From the NCBI GenBank assembly GCA_029168955.1, contig JAPDOI010000425.1:312501-376500 (forward strand): DNA of 64,000 nt. The letters are read 5' to 3'. Source of the DNA: Aplectana chamaeleonis. Lineage: Eukaryota > Nematoda > Chromadorea > Rhabditida > Cosmocercidae. The notes under the pieces were generated by a model. That model was not told the origin of the DNA, did no database searches, and saw only the letters and a program-made list of their open reading frames with translations. Shown piece after piece: positions 1 through 11,509 of this stretch; the stretch's first letter is position 1, and each line of letters starts with the position of its first letter. The position numbers were made by a program, and so were the translations under genes.

Positions 1-1166
1 GAAATGGACTCCAGATTCGTGTTCACCACCCTGGATTAACCCCACATACAAATTTTGAGCTAAATCCGAGAAAATTTTTTGAAACTCCAAAAAGATGCCT
101 GATACAATACAGGCCGTATCTTTTGCGTTTTGGACGAAAAAGACGCAAAAACGCGTCTTTTGCGTCCTTTTCTCATAACTCTGTTCAAAGTGGTCCGTTC
201 TGAAATCTGAGAAGATATTCCGAATCAGCATTTAGAGCTCTTTCTTCTGAGCCCTCACATGTCTTACTCTGCAACAAGGCATATAGGCGTGACACAATCA
301 ATCGAGTGCGCGAAACGCGAAGGCGGAATTGTGGTCGGAGGATTGAATGTGTTCATACAACCGTTGCGTATATTCTAGTGGAACACTCTGAAGTGATTTA
401 GACTGACATATAGGGATATAAATTTCGTTTTCTCCCATTTTCAAGTATCCATATTTCGGTCACTTCCCGGGTCCCGTTCTCGGCTAAAATGGGACCAATC
501 GACCTGAGACTCGACCAGTAACCTTCCTTCATGATGCTCTTTCAAACAAGCTTTACAGCCAATTCCGGAGATTTTGATTTTTCAACCCTTTTAGATGTGT
601 CAAAACAGCGTTTTTTTGATTTATTTGAAGCAACGGGAGACCAAACAATCGTTCTTCTCTAAGGCGCAAAACATTTGTGGTTACAAGTGCACTTAGTGTA
701 GACTTTTTGAAAACCGTAACAACCGGTCTGGAGGTTTTCTCCGCCTAGCGACACCCCGGCGATTTGGGGTAAAAAAAAACCAAAATAACCGCCAACCGTT
801 TTCGGCTCAAATGGGACCAATATATCTGAGACTCTACCAGTGATCTTCTTTTATGGTGCCCTTTCAAATTAGCATTTCATCAGCCCGATCCGGAGATTTT
901 GATTTTTTTATCCCTTTTAGGTGTCTCAAAACAGCGTTTTTTAGCCCTTTTGAAGCCACAGGAGACCCTACAATCGTTCTTCTCTTGAGCGCAAAACATC
1001 CGAGCTTACAAGTTCTTTTAGTAAGGACTCCTTTAAAGCAGTAACAACCGGTCTGAAAGCTTTCTCCGACTAGCGACACCCCGGTGATTTCGGCTAAAAA
1101 CGATCCGGAATCCCCGCCGGCCCGTTCTCGGCTAAAATGTGACCAATCGAGCCAAGACTTGATCAT
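1..1166. repeat. Left arm of a ~5.9-kb inverted repeat, with ~325-bp tandem subrepeats
   Basis: Bases from about 108 onward recur, reverse-complemented and at high identity by eye, at about 5180-5915. Inside this arm a unit beginning 'cggctaaaatgggacc' repeats at 481, 803 and 1132, giving a period near 325 bp and about 2.1 copies. The first ~100 bp have no visible partner, so the arm may continue beyond the window edge or start near 108. Short reading frames here are by-products of the repeat and show no family motif. The element class is not recognised; it could be a large foldback transposon or an inverted segmental duplication. Confidence 0.75.
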
Positions 1167-1736
1167 GAACCTTCTTTCGTTTACTGGTGAAGAGCGAAGT
1201 AAACTCCGAAGTTCTTGAACCAGGTATTGGTAATACCTATTTTTGGTCAGCCGTAGACGTGTAACTTTTCATCGCCTACACATGGACTTCACAGGGCCGT
1301 GATTGATAATTGCGACACCAACGCCAAAATTTTTATTGTTGATAACACGCTTAATTCAAATTTGTCTTGGTCACCTTCACAATCGTACTTTTACCATCGA
1401 CACATCCACCCTAACGTTCATGTTCTTATAATGCCTCAATGAGCGCATGTTTACAACAATGTAACACATGCAAGATTCGAATGGAAGCTTAACAAGGAGA
1501 ATTTCTGTCCTCCCTTTCGTTTCAGAGCGCACAGGATACGGAGAAGCGCCCCGTCAGCGTCCCGTATGAAGGGCGGGGCTGGGTGAAGCAATGGGGTCCC
1601 ACGAAGAAGACCCTGCGCCGCAATGCGATGGACGATTTATGTGGTTTGTGGATGGTGTCGCTGTCTCACACCCTCCGCGTCTCGCTATGACGAAACAATG
1701 AATGATGCGAGAGGCCCGTCTCACAACACGACCGGC
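1167..1736. other. Unassigned spacer
   Basis: I see no gene or clear repeat here. The sequence is of mixed composition between the left inverted-repeat arm and a short foldback element. Confidence 0.5.
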
Positions 1737-1906
1737 TGGCTCGGGACAGGGTCTCTCTACACACCGAGGGAAGAGTTGTCCCGCCTTTTGCGGCTCTAAT
1801 TCCACTCGGGACCACTTCGCTTGCATTGAGTAGCGTGACGTTCCGAACTGCAAAGGGGGACAACTCCTCCCTCGGTGTGTAGAGAGCCCCTGTCCCGCTG
1901 GCTCGC
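1737..1906. repeat. Short foldback MITE (~170 bp)
   Basis: Two arms of about 45 bp are near-perfect reverse complements. They share the core 'gagagaccctgtcccgagcc' on one side and its counterpart beside 'ctctctacacaccgaggg' on the other. The overlapping 135-codon frame on the minus strand is a consequence of this palindrome and is not called as a gene. No clear target duplication was seen. Confidence 0.6.
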
Positions 1907-1909
1907 TAC

Positions 1910-4440
1910 CGGTTGCTCTTCTTCTCTGCGCGCGGCTCTGCGTCTCTGCCTCCGTCCTCACGGGGAGGCGAGGAGGCCCGCCAAGACGTAATGGGGTGAT
2001 AATCGAAGCTTGGTAGGGCGTAAGGTTCTGCCTTTCCAGTAGACCTGGCAGCGGGTATGAGAGAGAATGTGCGTTCGCGCAACGGAGGGACGCTGCCTCA
2101 ATGCGCTCGCTGGGAACCTGATAAAATAAATAAAGTTCAGCATGGGGCTGATTCCGAACGAGCGGTTAGAGCAGTCGGAAATCGTTGTTAGCAGAATTAG
2201 TCCACGAGATATGGTGATATTCAGGAGAGTTTACGAACATTCGACATTCGTTGCCAGGTTGAAAATGTTCTCCCTAACGTGCTGTGGAAAACGTGAACAC
2301 GATTTTTGAGAACACTTCCGGAATGCTACGAAGGAACTGCGTGTATCCTGCAAGGTTTCTTGCAAAGGTTTCATGTAAGACTTCAGCACGAGCGCATCTT
2401 CGCGAGGTAACGGTTTTTAGAATTTTCATCGCCTGTCGGGTTTTGATACTTTTTATGAAAGAGAACATTACTGCGAAGAGAGTCAGAGAGAGCTTTACCC
2501 AACATCAGCGCAGTTTTGGCGTCGGAGTTTGGATTGTCTGACGCTTTTCCCGCTCATCAAGTAGTGGAAAAAAATCGAAATCTCCCGATGGAGCTGCTGT
2601 AGCGCTCATCTGCAAGAAGATCATAAAAAAAGGTTACTGGCCTAGTATCAGGGGTGGTAGTAAACCTGCCAAACTACGATGTTACCGAAGACTTTTAACA
2701 TCAATGTTAACTGAGAGGTTATTAGTATTGACTCAAATCGGTGTACTAACATCTAGGACTGAATTGAATCTACTATGAAAATCTTAGAGTTAAACTTCAA
2801 AGTTAGTACGCTTTAACTACCTTCTTACCCCCTCGAAACTCTCCTCAACCGCGAACATTGGTGTTCGCTAATTAATCGGCGCTCTCCACAGGCCAACGGT
2901 GAGGCACTGCGCCTATTGAGGAGTGCGCTAGACGGCGATGGCGGGTTAGGGTGAAAAGTCCTCGAGAGGACTTTTCAGCGTAACCCGCCAACTCGGAGTT
3001 CTTCATCCATCATCACTGAAGCCGTGATTGTGCCAAGAACTGTCCGAATGCACGTCAACTCCCCAACGGCTGGTGCAAAATTCGTCGTGCGTAGTGATGA
3101 CGCGATCAATACTCCAGTATTGCGATTCTTTGATTGATCAACGAAGACAAATCCAGCTGACTGTTTCGCCCGTGATTGTCCTTTTTTTGCCTAGCTTTCG
3201 TGTTTTGCGTTCACGATTTCTCTTGTTATGTTTTTTTTGGTTTCAAAAAGCATTGCAAATTTAATATAACTGTCCGAGAAACCTCTCAAACGAACAGCTG
3301 TTCCAGAATGCGCCGAAAGGCGGGTTTTAAAGTTCTTATTTTTTTTTGTTTTTGGGCTGTGTCCCTTTGTCTCGTCTTTGCTTATCAACAGTTTGCTAAT
3401 CTCTTTTGTCGTGACCCTGTACCTTCTGTTTCCTTAGGTAGGCTTAAGAAAAAATACTAATAAAATCAATCCAATTTTAGAACCGTGATATTCGATTTTT
3501 GAACATTCTCAAGTGTATGGAATGCGAATATCTCGCAGTCGAAAAATTGTCGAACACTAATACTGAACTATTCGAATTTTTTTTCTGATTTTTGTAAGAA
3601 TATTCCTAATATTAATCCGAATCCAATGCAGAACAATTATCCGTGTTCATTCATCTATCCCATGAATTTAACATCGAATATTATTCGTTTAATTACTCGG
3701 CTCGGTCCCATGTCTAGTATTTACTCTCCTTGTGTTTGCATAGCTTATGCTAGCAACCACAATAAGCAGGAAGTACCAGCATTTTTGTTCGCGAAACGTT
3801 TATTTTTGATGTTCACCTTGAGAGTGAGTTTTATTCTTCCAGGCTACTTTTCTAATAAAATTTTTCCCTAAACAATTTTCAAATTCGGTAAATTGTGGTT
3901 ACTGCGGAAGTGAAAACAACAAGTTTAGTGTTTTCTCTGTCCTTTTTTCTTTTATAGCCTGAGAAAACAAATGCTACAGGGCAAAGACAAAAGTGAATAG
4001 TAAAATTGTCATGAACGCAGACGAAAAAAAATTTAGATCTGGACTTCCACAATAGAAACATTAAATTTCACCTTTTTATAAATTCTGGAAAAGCTATCCT
4101 TCTGCCCAATTTTTCGGCCAATTCTACCTCATATCGTAGCACTCCATATATCTGAAGACATCGCCAAGGAAGGTGGAGAGCTCAGAACGTAAAAGCTAGA
4201 CAAAGGAAGAACAAACAGAGGAAAAACTATCAGCTGAACGGATGGGTCAATGAAAGCATGAAAGATATAATAACTGAAAAGAAAGTGTGGCTTCGATCAA
4301 ATGTATGCCAAACACATCTAAAACACTAGAAGAAAGAGTGCGCGCTAAGCAAAAGCTGATTTCCACTCTCATCATTGTTAAGGCTACTGTTTATCTAACA
4401 AGTGCTGATGGGTATGAAACACGGTTCAAGAAGGTTGGAG
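1910..4440. other. Mostly unassigned spacer with one repeat fragment
   Basis: Bases ~2575-2660 match the 'gctgctgtag ... aaggttactgg' part of the right inverted-repeat arm, so this is a third, degraded copy. The rest, about 3000-4250, is AT-rich with T tracts. At 4140-4330 a lysine/asparagine-rich plus-strand frame (ending ...KKVWLRS) vaguely resembles the linker region of LINE proteins, but it is too short and broken to call. No gene is supported. Confidence 0.4.
2941..2990. repeat. 50-bp hairpin
   Basis: The stretch reads GCGGGTTA, a short mismatch, an inner near-perfect 26-base palindrome (TGAAAAGTCCTC / GAGGACTTTTCA around CGAG) and TAACCCGC. It is an isolated inverted repeat with no second copy seen in the window. 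It could be a small MITE or a structured RNA. Confidence 0.6.
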
Positions 4441-4460
4441 AGCATATCAGCAGCCACTCT

Positions 4461-4680
4461 GAAAGTGGTCGGGTGTTGTAGCGCAATGTAGCGCTGCTGT
4501 CACCAGCGCGGTCAGTGGTTCGAATCCGCGAACATTCACTTTTTCACTTGCATGTGGAAAAGTTAAAGAGGTGAATCATTTGTGGCACGATATGATCAGC
4601 ACAGCTTGGTGCAGAGCGATGTACCGCTGCTCATGTACCAGGGCTCGCGGGTTCGCATCCGAGGGATTTCTAGTTTTGCG
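4461..4680 (+). repeat. Two tandem tRNA-like pol III units (SINE-like)
   Basis: Unit 1 has a box-A-like 'tgtagcgcaatg' near 4477, an intact box B 'ggttcgaatcc' at 4518-4528 and a T5 run at 4540-4544 that could terminate pol III. Unit 2 has box-A-like 'tggtgcagagcg' at 4607-4618 and box-B-like 'ggttcgcatcc' at 4650-4660, followed by a T4 run. Neither folds into a convincing complete tRNA, so a tRNA-derived SINE or tRNA relic is more likely than a functional gene. Confidence 0.45.
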
Positions 4681-4716
4681 AACAAATATGTATGGGGCGG
4701 TTCCCAGTTCAAGTTA

Positions 4717-5085
4717 GGCCATTGTTATACCTGAAGTTCGCGACCGCGACAGGTGCGGTCAACTGTTACGAATCGTGCCGGGACCAGGCCTACACAGTAG
4801 AAAAATGCTGTCGCAAGAGTAGATTGCAGCACCTGTCGCGGTCGCTGGCTCGAAAGGGGGTGTTATGCCTGAAATGTGGAAACCGTGCGGTAATCGGTCG
4901 CTGTCGCGGCTGTCCGTCGCAGTGCAGTGCACTGCGACGGGTGTCAGCGACAGCGACCCAGCCAAATCAGGCATCGTGCCGGGTGTCTCTTGGCCCTGAG
5001 CGACAGCGACGGCTGGCCCTCAGCGACAGCGACGTAGCAGTGCTCTGCGACCGCGACAGGCCTGTAGTGGGGTATAACAATGGCC
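4717..5085. mobile_element. PIF/Harbinger-type MITE, 369 bp
   Basis: The terminal inverted repeats begin GGCCATTGTTATACC and are perfect for 15 bases. They are flanked by TTA at 4714-4716 and 5086-5088. A 3-bp TTA/TWA target duplication with GG-starting ends is the known PIF/Harbinger signature. The interior is GC-rich, with repeated 'agcgacagcgac' words that generate a 191-codon frame judged non-coding. No transposase is present, so the element is non-autonomous. Confidence 0.75.
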
Positions 5086-5179
5086 TTAGAGTTACACCGA
5101 TGTCTCAAGTTAGAAATTCTCATCGTTATCGTGACATTATCACAATTCTTAGCTCTGAGTTCTGGCTAGTTTACTACCA

Positions 5180-5915
5180 CCCCAGGTCGATTGGTCCCAT
5201 TTTAGCCGAGAACGGGACGGCGGTAATTTCGGGTCTTTTTTATCAAAAGCCGCTGGGGTATCGCTAGGCGGAGAGAACCTCCAGACCGATCGTTACTGTT
5301 TTAAATGAGTCTACACTAAGAGCACTTGTAACCACGAATGTTTTGCGCCTTAGAGAAGAACGATTGTTGGGTCTCCTGGGGCGACAAAAAGGCGAAGAAA
5401 CGCTGTTTTGACACATCTGAAAGGGGTAAAAAACCAAAATCTCCGGGAATGGGCTGCTGTAGTGCTTATTTAAAAGAGCATCATGAAGGAAGGTTACTGG
5501 TCGAGTCTCAGGTCGATTGGTCCCATTTTAGCCGAGAACGGGACCCGGGAAGTGAACGAAATATGGATACTTCAAAATGGGAGAAATCGGAATTTATACC
5601 CCCATATGTCAGTCTAAATCCCTTCAGAGTGTTCCACTAGAATATACACAACGGTTATATAAACACATTCAATCCTCCGACCACAATTCCACCTCCACGT
5701 TTCGCGCACTCGATTGATTGTGTCACGCCTATATGCCTTGTTGCAGAGTAAGACATGTGAGGGCTCAGAAGAAAGAGCTCTAAATGCTGATTCGGAATAT
5801 CTTCTCAGATTTCAGAACGGATCACACTGAACAGAGTTATGAAAAAAGGACGCAAAAGACGCGTTTTTGCGTCTTTTTCGTCCAAAACGCAAAAGATACG
5901 GCCTGTATTGTACCC
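5180..5915. repeat. Right arm of the ~5.9-kb inverted repeat
   Basis: This is the reverse complement of about 108-790. Landmarks include 'cccattttagccgagaacgg' at about 5191 and again at 5519, 328 bp apart, matching the subrepeat period in the left arm. It also includes the palindromic 'gacgcaaaagacgcg / cgcgtcttttgcgtc' words near the distal end. Small frames here (for example 5338-5640) are not called as genes. Confidence 0.75.
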
Positions 5916-5959
5916 TTGCCTTTTCGCGAGGCTCAAAAAATGCTCATAACTTTTTTGAA

Positions 5960-7336
5960 TCTGCGGCTCGAGGCGGGATACTGCGCATTTTTACTATTGA
6001 GCCAGAATAGATACTAACCATACAGTCGTTTTGGCAGATCCGACCTATGCTTTGTATACTTCCCTTGTTAGTAATTTTGAGCTCATGCGAGGGGTGTTAG
6101 GTATCACTTTGTCGGGAATTTCATAGAGATTCTGAAACCCTTTTTCGGAAATTTGAAAAATTTTGAAATTTTTAGGCGGGGGTCGTACGTTGTCCAATTT
6201 ACGAAGTGGAGAATTAAAGCGGTATTGGTCCCGAATAATTAATTTAACTCGTCTAAAAAATTATCCTATGGTCGAAAGCTTGGCTACTGCCTAAATACGG
6301 CTGTTACATCGTTCTTTGTAGATACTTTCCTCATATGCGCGATTGTGGAATTTTCCGAAATTCCCCTCCCTAAAAATCTTAAATTTCGAAAAAAATTTTC
6401 GATCCTCCCTCCCCCCGTTGTCCAGCTGGACAACGCACGCCTGACCCTGGCGGCTCGAAAAGGTAATCTGTCACGATGAAGATCTCGTGACGAGTACTGG
6501 AAATTAACGTACGTAGGAGGTTCCCCTTCTCGTTTCCATATTTCCCTGATATAAATTCTATCTAAATGGGGGAGTGGGGGTGGAGATAAGAATGGCGATT
6601 CAACTTCCCCATCTCACGAGTTAAGCTAGTCTATACGACACGCGTGTGATCTTGAAATCTTCACGGCATCATTCCTTATTAGGAATTCAGGCAGCGATTG
6701 GACTCGGCCATGAATAATTCGAGGGTGACATCATCCATACCCTTGAAGTTTACTGAACCACAAGTTCCTCTAGCAGAGCCGCTGAATAATGCCGAGATGA
6801 GACGTATGTTATGCACATGGAGTTGACTCAGAAGACTTCCAATGTTTCATAGCTGGAACCCATTCCAGCGAAACTTGTAGATAACGAGTCCTTGATGAAG
6901 AGTTTAGGTAAGATCCCTCCTCAAATAGTTTGAGGCCGAATGTCCTTGTCTACTGCTTTCTAGCGACTACACATTCAGCAGCAAACGCTGCATTAATCCA
7001 CAAGTCATGATGTTTCCGCATTAACGCCTAAGACGATCAATCATCGTTCCACGTATACAAGGTATGACTAAGTCTTTTCTAGGTCTCTCCTCCTTCTAAT
7101 GTCCTCTCGCCCTCAATCTTGCTCTGACAATATCCATGGCTCCCCCGGCCACCAATTGCAGCACAGCATGACTGAAGAAGTAGATGTAATGGATGGCTCC
7201 ATGTGAAAAGCTATTAGGCAGCTGTAATCGCATCGAAGTTTTTGCGGGCCTGGAAATAGACACGACTGCAACACATAATAGTGCGCACTAGGCTCTCAGG
7301 CACGATAGCGGGCTAACAAGGGGAGTTCTTAGCACA
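5960..7336. other. Unassigned spacer
   Basis: A loose inverted word pair built on 'gttgtcca' lies between about 6185 and 6440, and a related pair occurs at 13196-13235. Otherwise no coding or repeat structure was recognised. All frames are short. Confidence 0.4.
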
Positions 7337-7639
7337 TTGAACGCAGTGTTCCTGATGACTCTCGTTCTTGAGGTTTTAGTGTGAAACACTACGCTGGCAG
7401 ATGATGGAGGGATAGGGTCGAAGAAAGCAGCAAAAACGGGCCAGAAATCGATAGCAATGGCCGCGAAGTGAAGATTCTGCTAGCCCAGTACGCCTGCTCA
7501 GCCCGCTCCGCCCTCATTCTGACAAGCTTGTGGCGCCGCCGACATTTTCGATTGAAAATCGCTAAGCAACTCCGCCGCGTCCAGCCTGATCAATTCGCGC
7601 ACATTTTGCCATTAGCGCGCGCTTGCAGAAACTAGTAGG

Positions 7640-8143
7640 GGGGGGGAGGGGGGGCTCTTTCATAGAAGGTCGCTTCGACTAGTCGCTTCACTGTCAACAG
7701 TTGCAAAATCCGTCGTGGAAACAGAACTTGCACTGCGTCGCGACGGGTTGAAACAGTATGTAGTTTCAGTCACGATCGCCGAGCGTCTGGGGTATTTCAT
7801 AGCTGGTCGGAGCGACCTGCTCGAATTTGTAAGGTCGATTCGACTAGTCGCGTGGCTTCCATTATGGAAGCGATTCGTCTAGTCGAAGCGACTAAGCCGT
7901 AATTTTTCGTCAAGACGTAGGGTATTCAGCGCCAAATTGCAGACTCCACACTCAGTCTAGCGGCATTGTCCGCGAATCACCGTCGCGTTTCACGCGGAAT
8001 CGCGTCCCCGCGAGCGATTCCAAGTCGCTCGACGGTTTGGAATCGCTGGTCGAGGCGATTTCAAATCGCTTAGTCCGGCGATTTCAGATCGCGGCAGTAG
8101 TGTTTATCGCTTCCACTCAGAATCGAAGCGACCAGCTAAGAAT
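7640..8143. mobile_element. J element nested in C1, with TCGACTAGTCGC subterminal motifs
   Basis: This ~500-bp stretch interrupts the C-family alignment. Its ends are imperfect inverted repeats: 'tcatagaaggtcgcttcga' against the complement of 'tcgaagcgaccagctaagaa'. The interior carries several 'cgactagtcgc' and 'gattcnaagtcgct' words in both orientations. It resembles a MITE with subterminal transposase-binding repeats. The boundaries are approximate because a G-run lies at the left junction. Confidence 0.5.
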
Positions 8144-8200
8144 GGGCCTTGAGCTCGTCTACGCCCTGAATCTGTACGTACTTCAGGAACCACTATTTAA

Positions 8201-8684
8201 AGGCAGTGTTCACGATAATCTTCTATTTTGAGATTAGTCGCTAAATCGATTGTTTGGCCCCCAAGTAGAACTGAAATGACGAAGAAACCGAGAAAAACGC
8301 CCCAGAAGGGCACGAAATCCTCAAGTATCAGCCCGCCTCTTAAGTATCAATGGAACTGTTCGTTGTGACAATGAAATCTTTTGTGGACCCGTCTTTTGCA
8401 ATTCTCCATTCTGTATTGCTCCGTTCTTTCCTTCGGGCCCTAACTAATACTGTTTTGCCCAAAATATTCTTCCATTTTCGATTAGTCCCATTTTTTACCG
8501 GTGACAACCACCGTGAACATGTTCATCCAACCAGACATCTAGTCCAGGCCATAGAATAATGTCACTGAAATAAGACGAATTAGTGCGTTTCTCGCCGTTT
8601 CTTCGTGATTTTGGTGACACTTGGTAGCCAACGCATTGTTCTGAGTGGAAAACTTGGAAACGAGAATCACCGTGAACACTGCCT
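8201..8684 (+). mobile_element. B-family MITE (B1), 484 bp
   Basis: The terminal repeats start AGGCAGTGTTCACG at both ends. TTAA precedes (8197-8200) and follows (8685-8688). A second complete copy in reverse orientation is at 12485-12967, and a 5'-truncated copy lies at 32682-33020. The TTAA target suggests a piggyBac-like transposase in trans; this is inferred from the target site only. The TTAA after B1 is shared with A1. Confidence 0.8.
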
Positions 8685-8688
8685 TTAA

Positions 8689-9236
8689 AGGCAGTGGTCA
8701 CGATGAAAAACGTTATCGAAAAAACTACAAAAATCAGCTTAGATCAAAAACAGCTGAAAAACTATGAAGGTAGCGCGGTGAAAAACGGTCTACAATTAGA
8801 GTTTCTAGGGCCCAAAGAAGCTAGTTCGTGCACACGTGCACAGCGATGACGAAACAGATCGCAGTCTCATGCCGAGCAGTCAAAAATCATCGACATTCAG
8901 AGGACGAAATAAATGCAAATTTACCTAATAAAACAGTTGAACAATGAATGCAAGCACTTCAGTCAATGTTTTTGACTAGATGTGTACATAAATCCGAAGG
9001 TTCATTTATTGAAATTCAATTTCAAGCCAGCTGATGTTCTTGATATAAGAGGTCATCGATGCCGATGATGTGGAGTGGGCTCGTCCACCATCAAAAGACA
9101 AGAAAGTACAGGCTTCCAATTTGGCTCAAAACAGTGGTTTTTTCGCGATTTTTTCTTATAGATCCTACTACTCGAGACCCAGGAAAGGGTTTGGAGAGAA
9201 AAAGACGACAAGCATATTTGATCGCGTCCACTGCCT
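8689..9236 (+). mobile_element. A-family MITE (A1), 548 bp
   Basis: The ends are AGGCAGTGGTCACGAT and its imperfect complement, with TTAA at 8685-8688 and 9237-9240. Other copies are at 11932-12470, 26957-27787 and 31591-32677. A1 directly abuts B1 across a single TTAA. It has no open frame of note. Confidence 0.8.
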
Positions 9237-9336
9237 TTAAGCTCATTCTGAGCGCTTTTCTTCGCTGACACTTTTCTTTTTTCCCCATTTTTGAGCCAAA
9301 CTCGAATATGATATTCATCGTGAACACTGCACTTGA

Positions 9337-9632
9337 ACGCATCTGCAAAGATGAGTTGTATGGTTAGTAGCTCTTGGGAGTCTATAGTAGACGAACTGCT
9401 TAATATGCCGCCCCGAGCTGCTGGTTCAAGGAGGGTATAAGCTCAAGACGGTCATTTTTTTTTACATTTTGTACCTTCCGAAACGCTCAGAAACCTTTCC
9501 AAAATCTGGAAACGGACCTCGTTATCGTGTTCAGAATATATCACTTAGAAAAAGGTTCGGGTGAAATCACATCTCTCGAATTACGAAAGATTAAGGTGGG
9601 TATACTGTAGTTCAGTCAAAGTTTCAGATTGA
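9337..9632. other. Unassigned spacer
   Basis: Short unique-looking stretch between C1 and the D1 element. No gene was seen. Confidence 0.4.
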
Positions 9633-10121
9633 AGGCACAGTCCAACATCAGAATCGCTTTTATGTTGTCCTGCTTATTCTTAAAAGGGTACCACGCTGAT
9701 CCCAACGATGCCTCTGGAATCGCACAAGACCTTCTGGGAACGGAGTTATGGTCCCTCAAAAACTGAGCTACGAAAGCATGGTGGACGGCTTGTCCGAGGC
9801 TTGTAACTTCCGCTATTTGCCACCTATGTATGCGAGCCGACCTGAACAAAGAGAGAATTTGGGAATGAAGGGAAGAACGGGGCTGTTGATGGAAAACCAT
9901 AGTTCGTCTCGCCACTATTAAGCTCAAAAGATCGTAAAAGGGGCGTGCCAAAGTGGTTCCCGGATGTGGGCGCCCCAAGGTGGCTTCCTCATATACCTCG
10001 CTTATTCGGAGGAATTGAGAGCTCGCACTTGGCAGGCGCTCTACAGGATGGGTCTTCTTCACAATTTTCTTCACAGTTATATGGAAATATCAGATATCAT
10101 CAATAAGCTTGGACTGTGCAT
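9633..10121 (-). mobile_element. D-family MITE (D1), 489 bp
   Basis: It starts AGGCACAGTCCAAC and ends in the complement of a degraded form, with TTGA on the left and TTAA on the right (10122-10125). The body aligns in reverse orientation with 15390-15866 and in the same orientation with 25161-25620. The 152-codon minus-strand frame across it recurs, broken, in the other copies and is not coding. Confidence 0.8.
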
Positions 10122-10125
10122 TTAA

Positions 10126-10657
10126 ACTCAAAATTCCCATGCAGGGTTTAATCGAGGTGCTGAACACGAATTTAACGTCTATCTGTCGATTTTCAAGATA
10201 CCTAGGTAGGATAGCTCTCCTAAATGGAATGGTACATACCGTAAACTACAGTAAACCGCAGAAGTCTGGCAAGGAGCCCCCGATTCACGTTCAGCATCCC
10301 AGATCACCTGTACATCCTATTTTGGGCGAAATTCAGAATTTTTCTACAGAACACGTCTATAACGTCTTTTTTCAGTGTTTTTGGGCAGCTGCGAAGAACA
10401 TTTTCGCACTCTACACACCGCCAAGATTTTTTCTAGAAAAGTATGGAAATGGTGATAGTGATAGAAATGGGTCGGTCTTGACGACAAAAACTAGACTCAA
10501 TAAGGTCGGACTTTTCTACTGGGTTAATCATCGAACACGTTTTCTGTCTTTGGGAATGCGTTTTAATCTGTTTTTCGAACAGTGTTCTGTTTCTGAGGGC
10601 TACCACCCCTGTAAAACAAAGAAAACTGAAGGATAAAGTTTATCGTGAACAGTGCTT
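10126..10657. repeat. TTAA-bounded repeat remnant (H-like right end)
   Basis: The right end 'gtttatcgtgaacagtgct' followed by TTAA (10658-10661) matches the H-type terminus at 42560. No matching left end was found, so the element is truncated or diverged. A 175-codon plus-strand frame runs through it. Its position wholly between two MITE ends and the lack of any motif argue against a gene. Confidence 0.4.
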
Positions 10658-10710
10658 TTAAAGGAGTTACCTTGTTAAACATCCGCCCAAAGGATTCACA
10701 AAATGAATAA

Positions 10711-11305
10711 CTCAGGTAAACTAGGGCGTCCACAACAGGTTGATAAGTTGTCATCTCATAAACCGCCCCCTGTTGACAAGTCAAATCGCGCGTGTTGTCA
10801 GGTTGAAACCTGCCTGTTGCCCAGCGATGTCCGCCTGTTGTCGGGATGTTGACAACTCGATGTGTCGCGTTTAGCGGCCTATTTAGCAGCAGTTCACACC
10901 CTGCAGAACTGTTTTATCTAGCTTAGGAACTACTCTACACCAACACGCGACGCGATCGGCACACCGGCATGAGTGGCCGTCGGCACAGCGACACGCGTCG
11001 CGGCTGGTCTCCCAGCCTCCACTAGGGTCACCACCGGATGGGCAGGACCCCCAGATGCTGGGCGGGGCCAATGTACCGCAAACTTGTGCGACTGAACCGA
11101 CTGCACTCTTGTCATTCGAAGAATGCCTGAAAAATGCATCGCATACTTCCCTTCTATTCAGAGCGAAAAAACGCTGGCTATGCAACAGCTCGACATCGAC
11201 CAGATTATAACTAGCGGCTACGACCGCGCCGAATATCGGCGCGTTGGCCAGCGGTAACACATGGTGGGTGGACCAACCTGTTGTCGACGCCTCAGTTTGC
11301 CTGAG
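10711..11305 (-). mobile_element. G-family MITE (G1), ~595 bp, with a 24-bp minisatellite core
   Basis: The ends are CTCAGGTAAACTAGGGCGT and, reversed, CTCAGGCAAACTGAGGCGT. A longer copy in opposite orientation lies at 20382-21018. A 24-bp GC-rich unit ('gtgtgccagccgcgacgcgt' plus 4 bases) repeats about three times at 10935-11010. The 125- and 69-codon frames are produced by this repeat. Confidence 0.75.
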
Positions 11306-11430
11306 ATTGGGAGCAGAGGTGTGCGGAATTTTATGTTTTCTGTTTTCTGCCCATTTCTGACTATTTTTTTCTGTTTTCTGTAAAAATAGGCTAAATTTGA
11401 CAGAAGAGAAAAAGCGTGAACCACGATTTG
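11306..11430. repeat. TTTTCTG-rich tract
   Basis: 'atgttttctgttttctgccc' and 'ttctgttttctgtaaaa' recur here and, in similar form, at 20020-20115. This is a low-complexity, repeat-like segment attached to the outer edge of both G copies. No coding content. Confidence 0.5.
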
Positions 11431-11509
11431 TAACCGAAAAAGTGACTTAACTTTTCGAAGTTAGGTTAGTTGTGAATTTTACCTAGGCTCTCTGCCGTTC
11501 CCCACGCTA

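Larger units (their letters stand above)
7341..9332. mobile_element. C-family MITE (C1) split by three nested insertions
   Basis: The ends match the complete C-family copy at 63019-63490. Bases 7375-7635 align with 63057-63325, 8145-8196 with the next segment and 9241-9332 with the final ~100 bp. The copy is flanked on both sides by TTGA (7337-7340 and 9333-9336), consistent with a 4-bp target duplication. Inside it sit the J element and the B1-A1 pair, so it is the oldest layer at this site. It has no coding capacity. Confidence 0.7.

Noticed and set aside
4692..5267. 191-codon plus-strand ORF rich in Arg/Ser/Asp
   Set aside because: Mostly the interior repeats of the 369-bp PIF/Harbinger-type MITE.
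10109..10636. 175-codon plus-strand ORF
   Set aside because: Lies between a D-family MITE end and an H-like MITE end, starts inside the MITE and has no motif.
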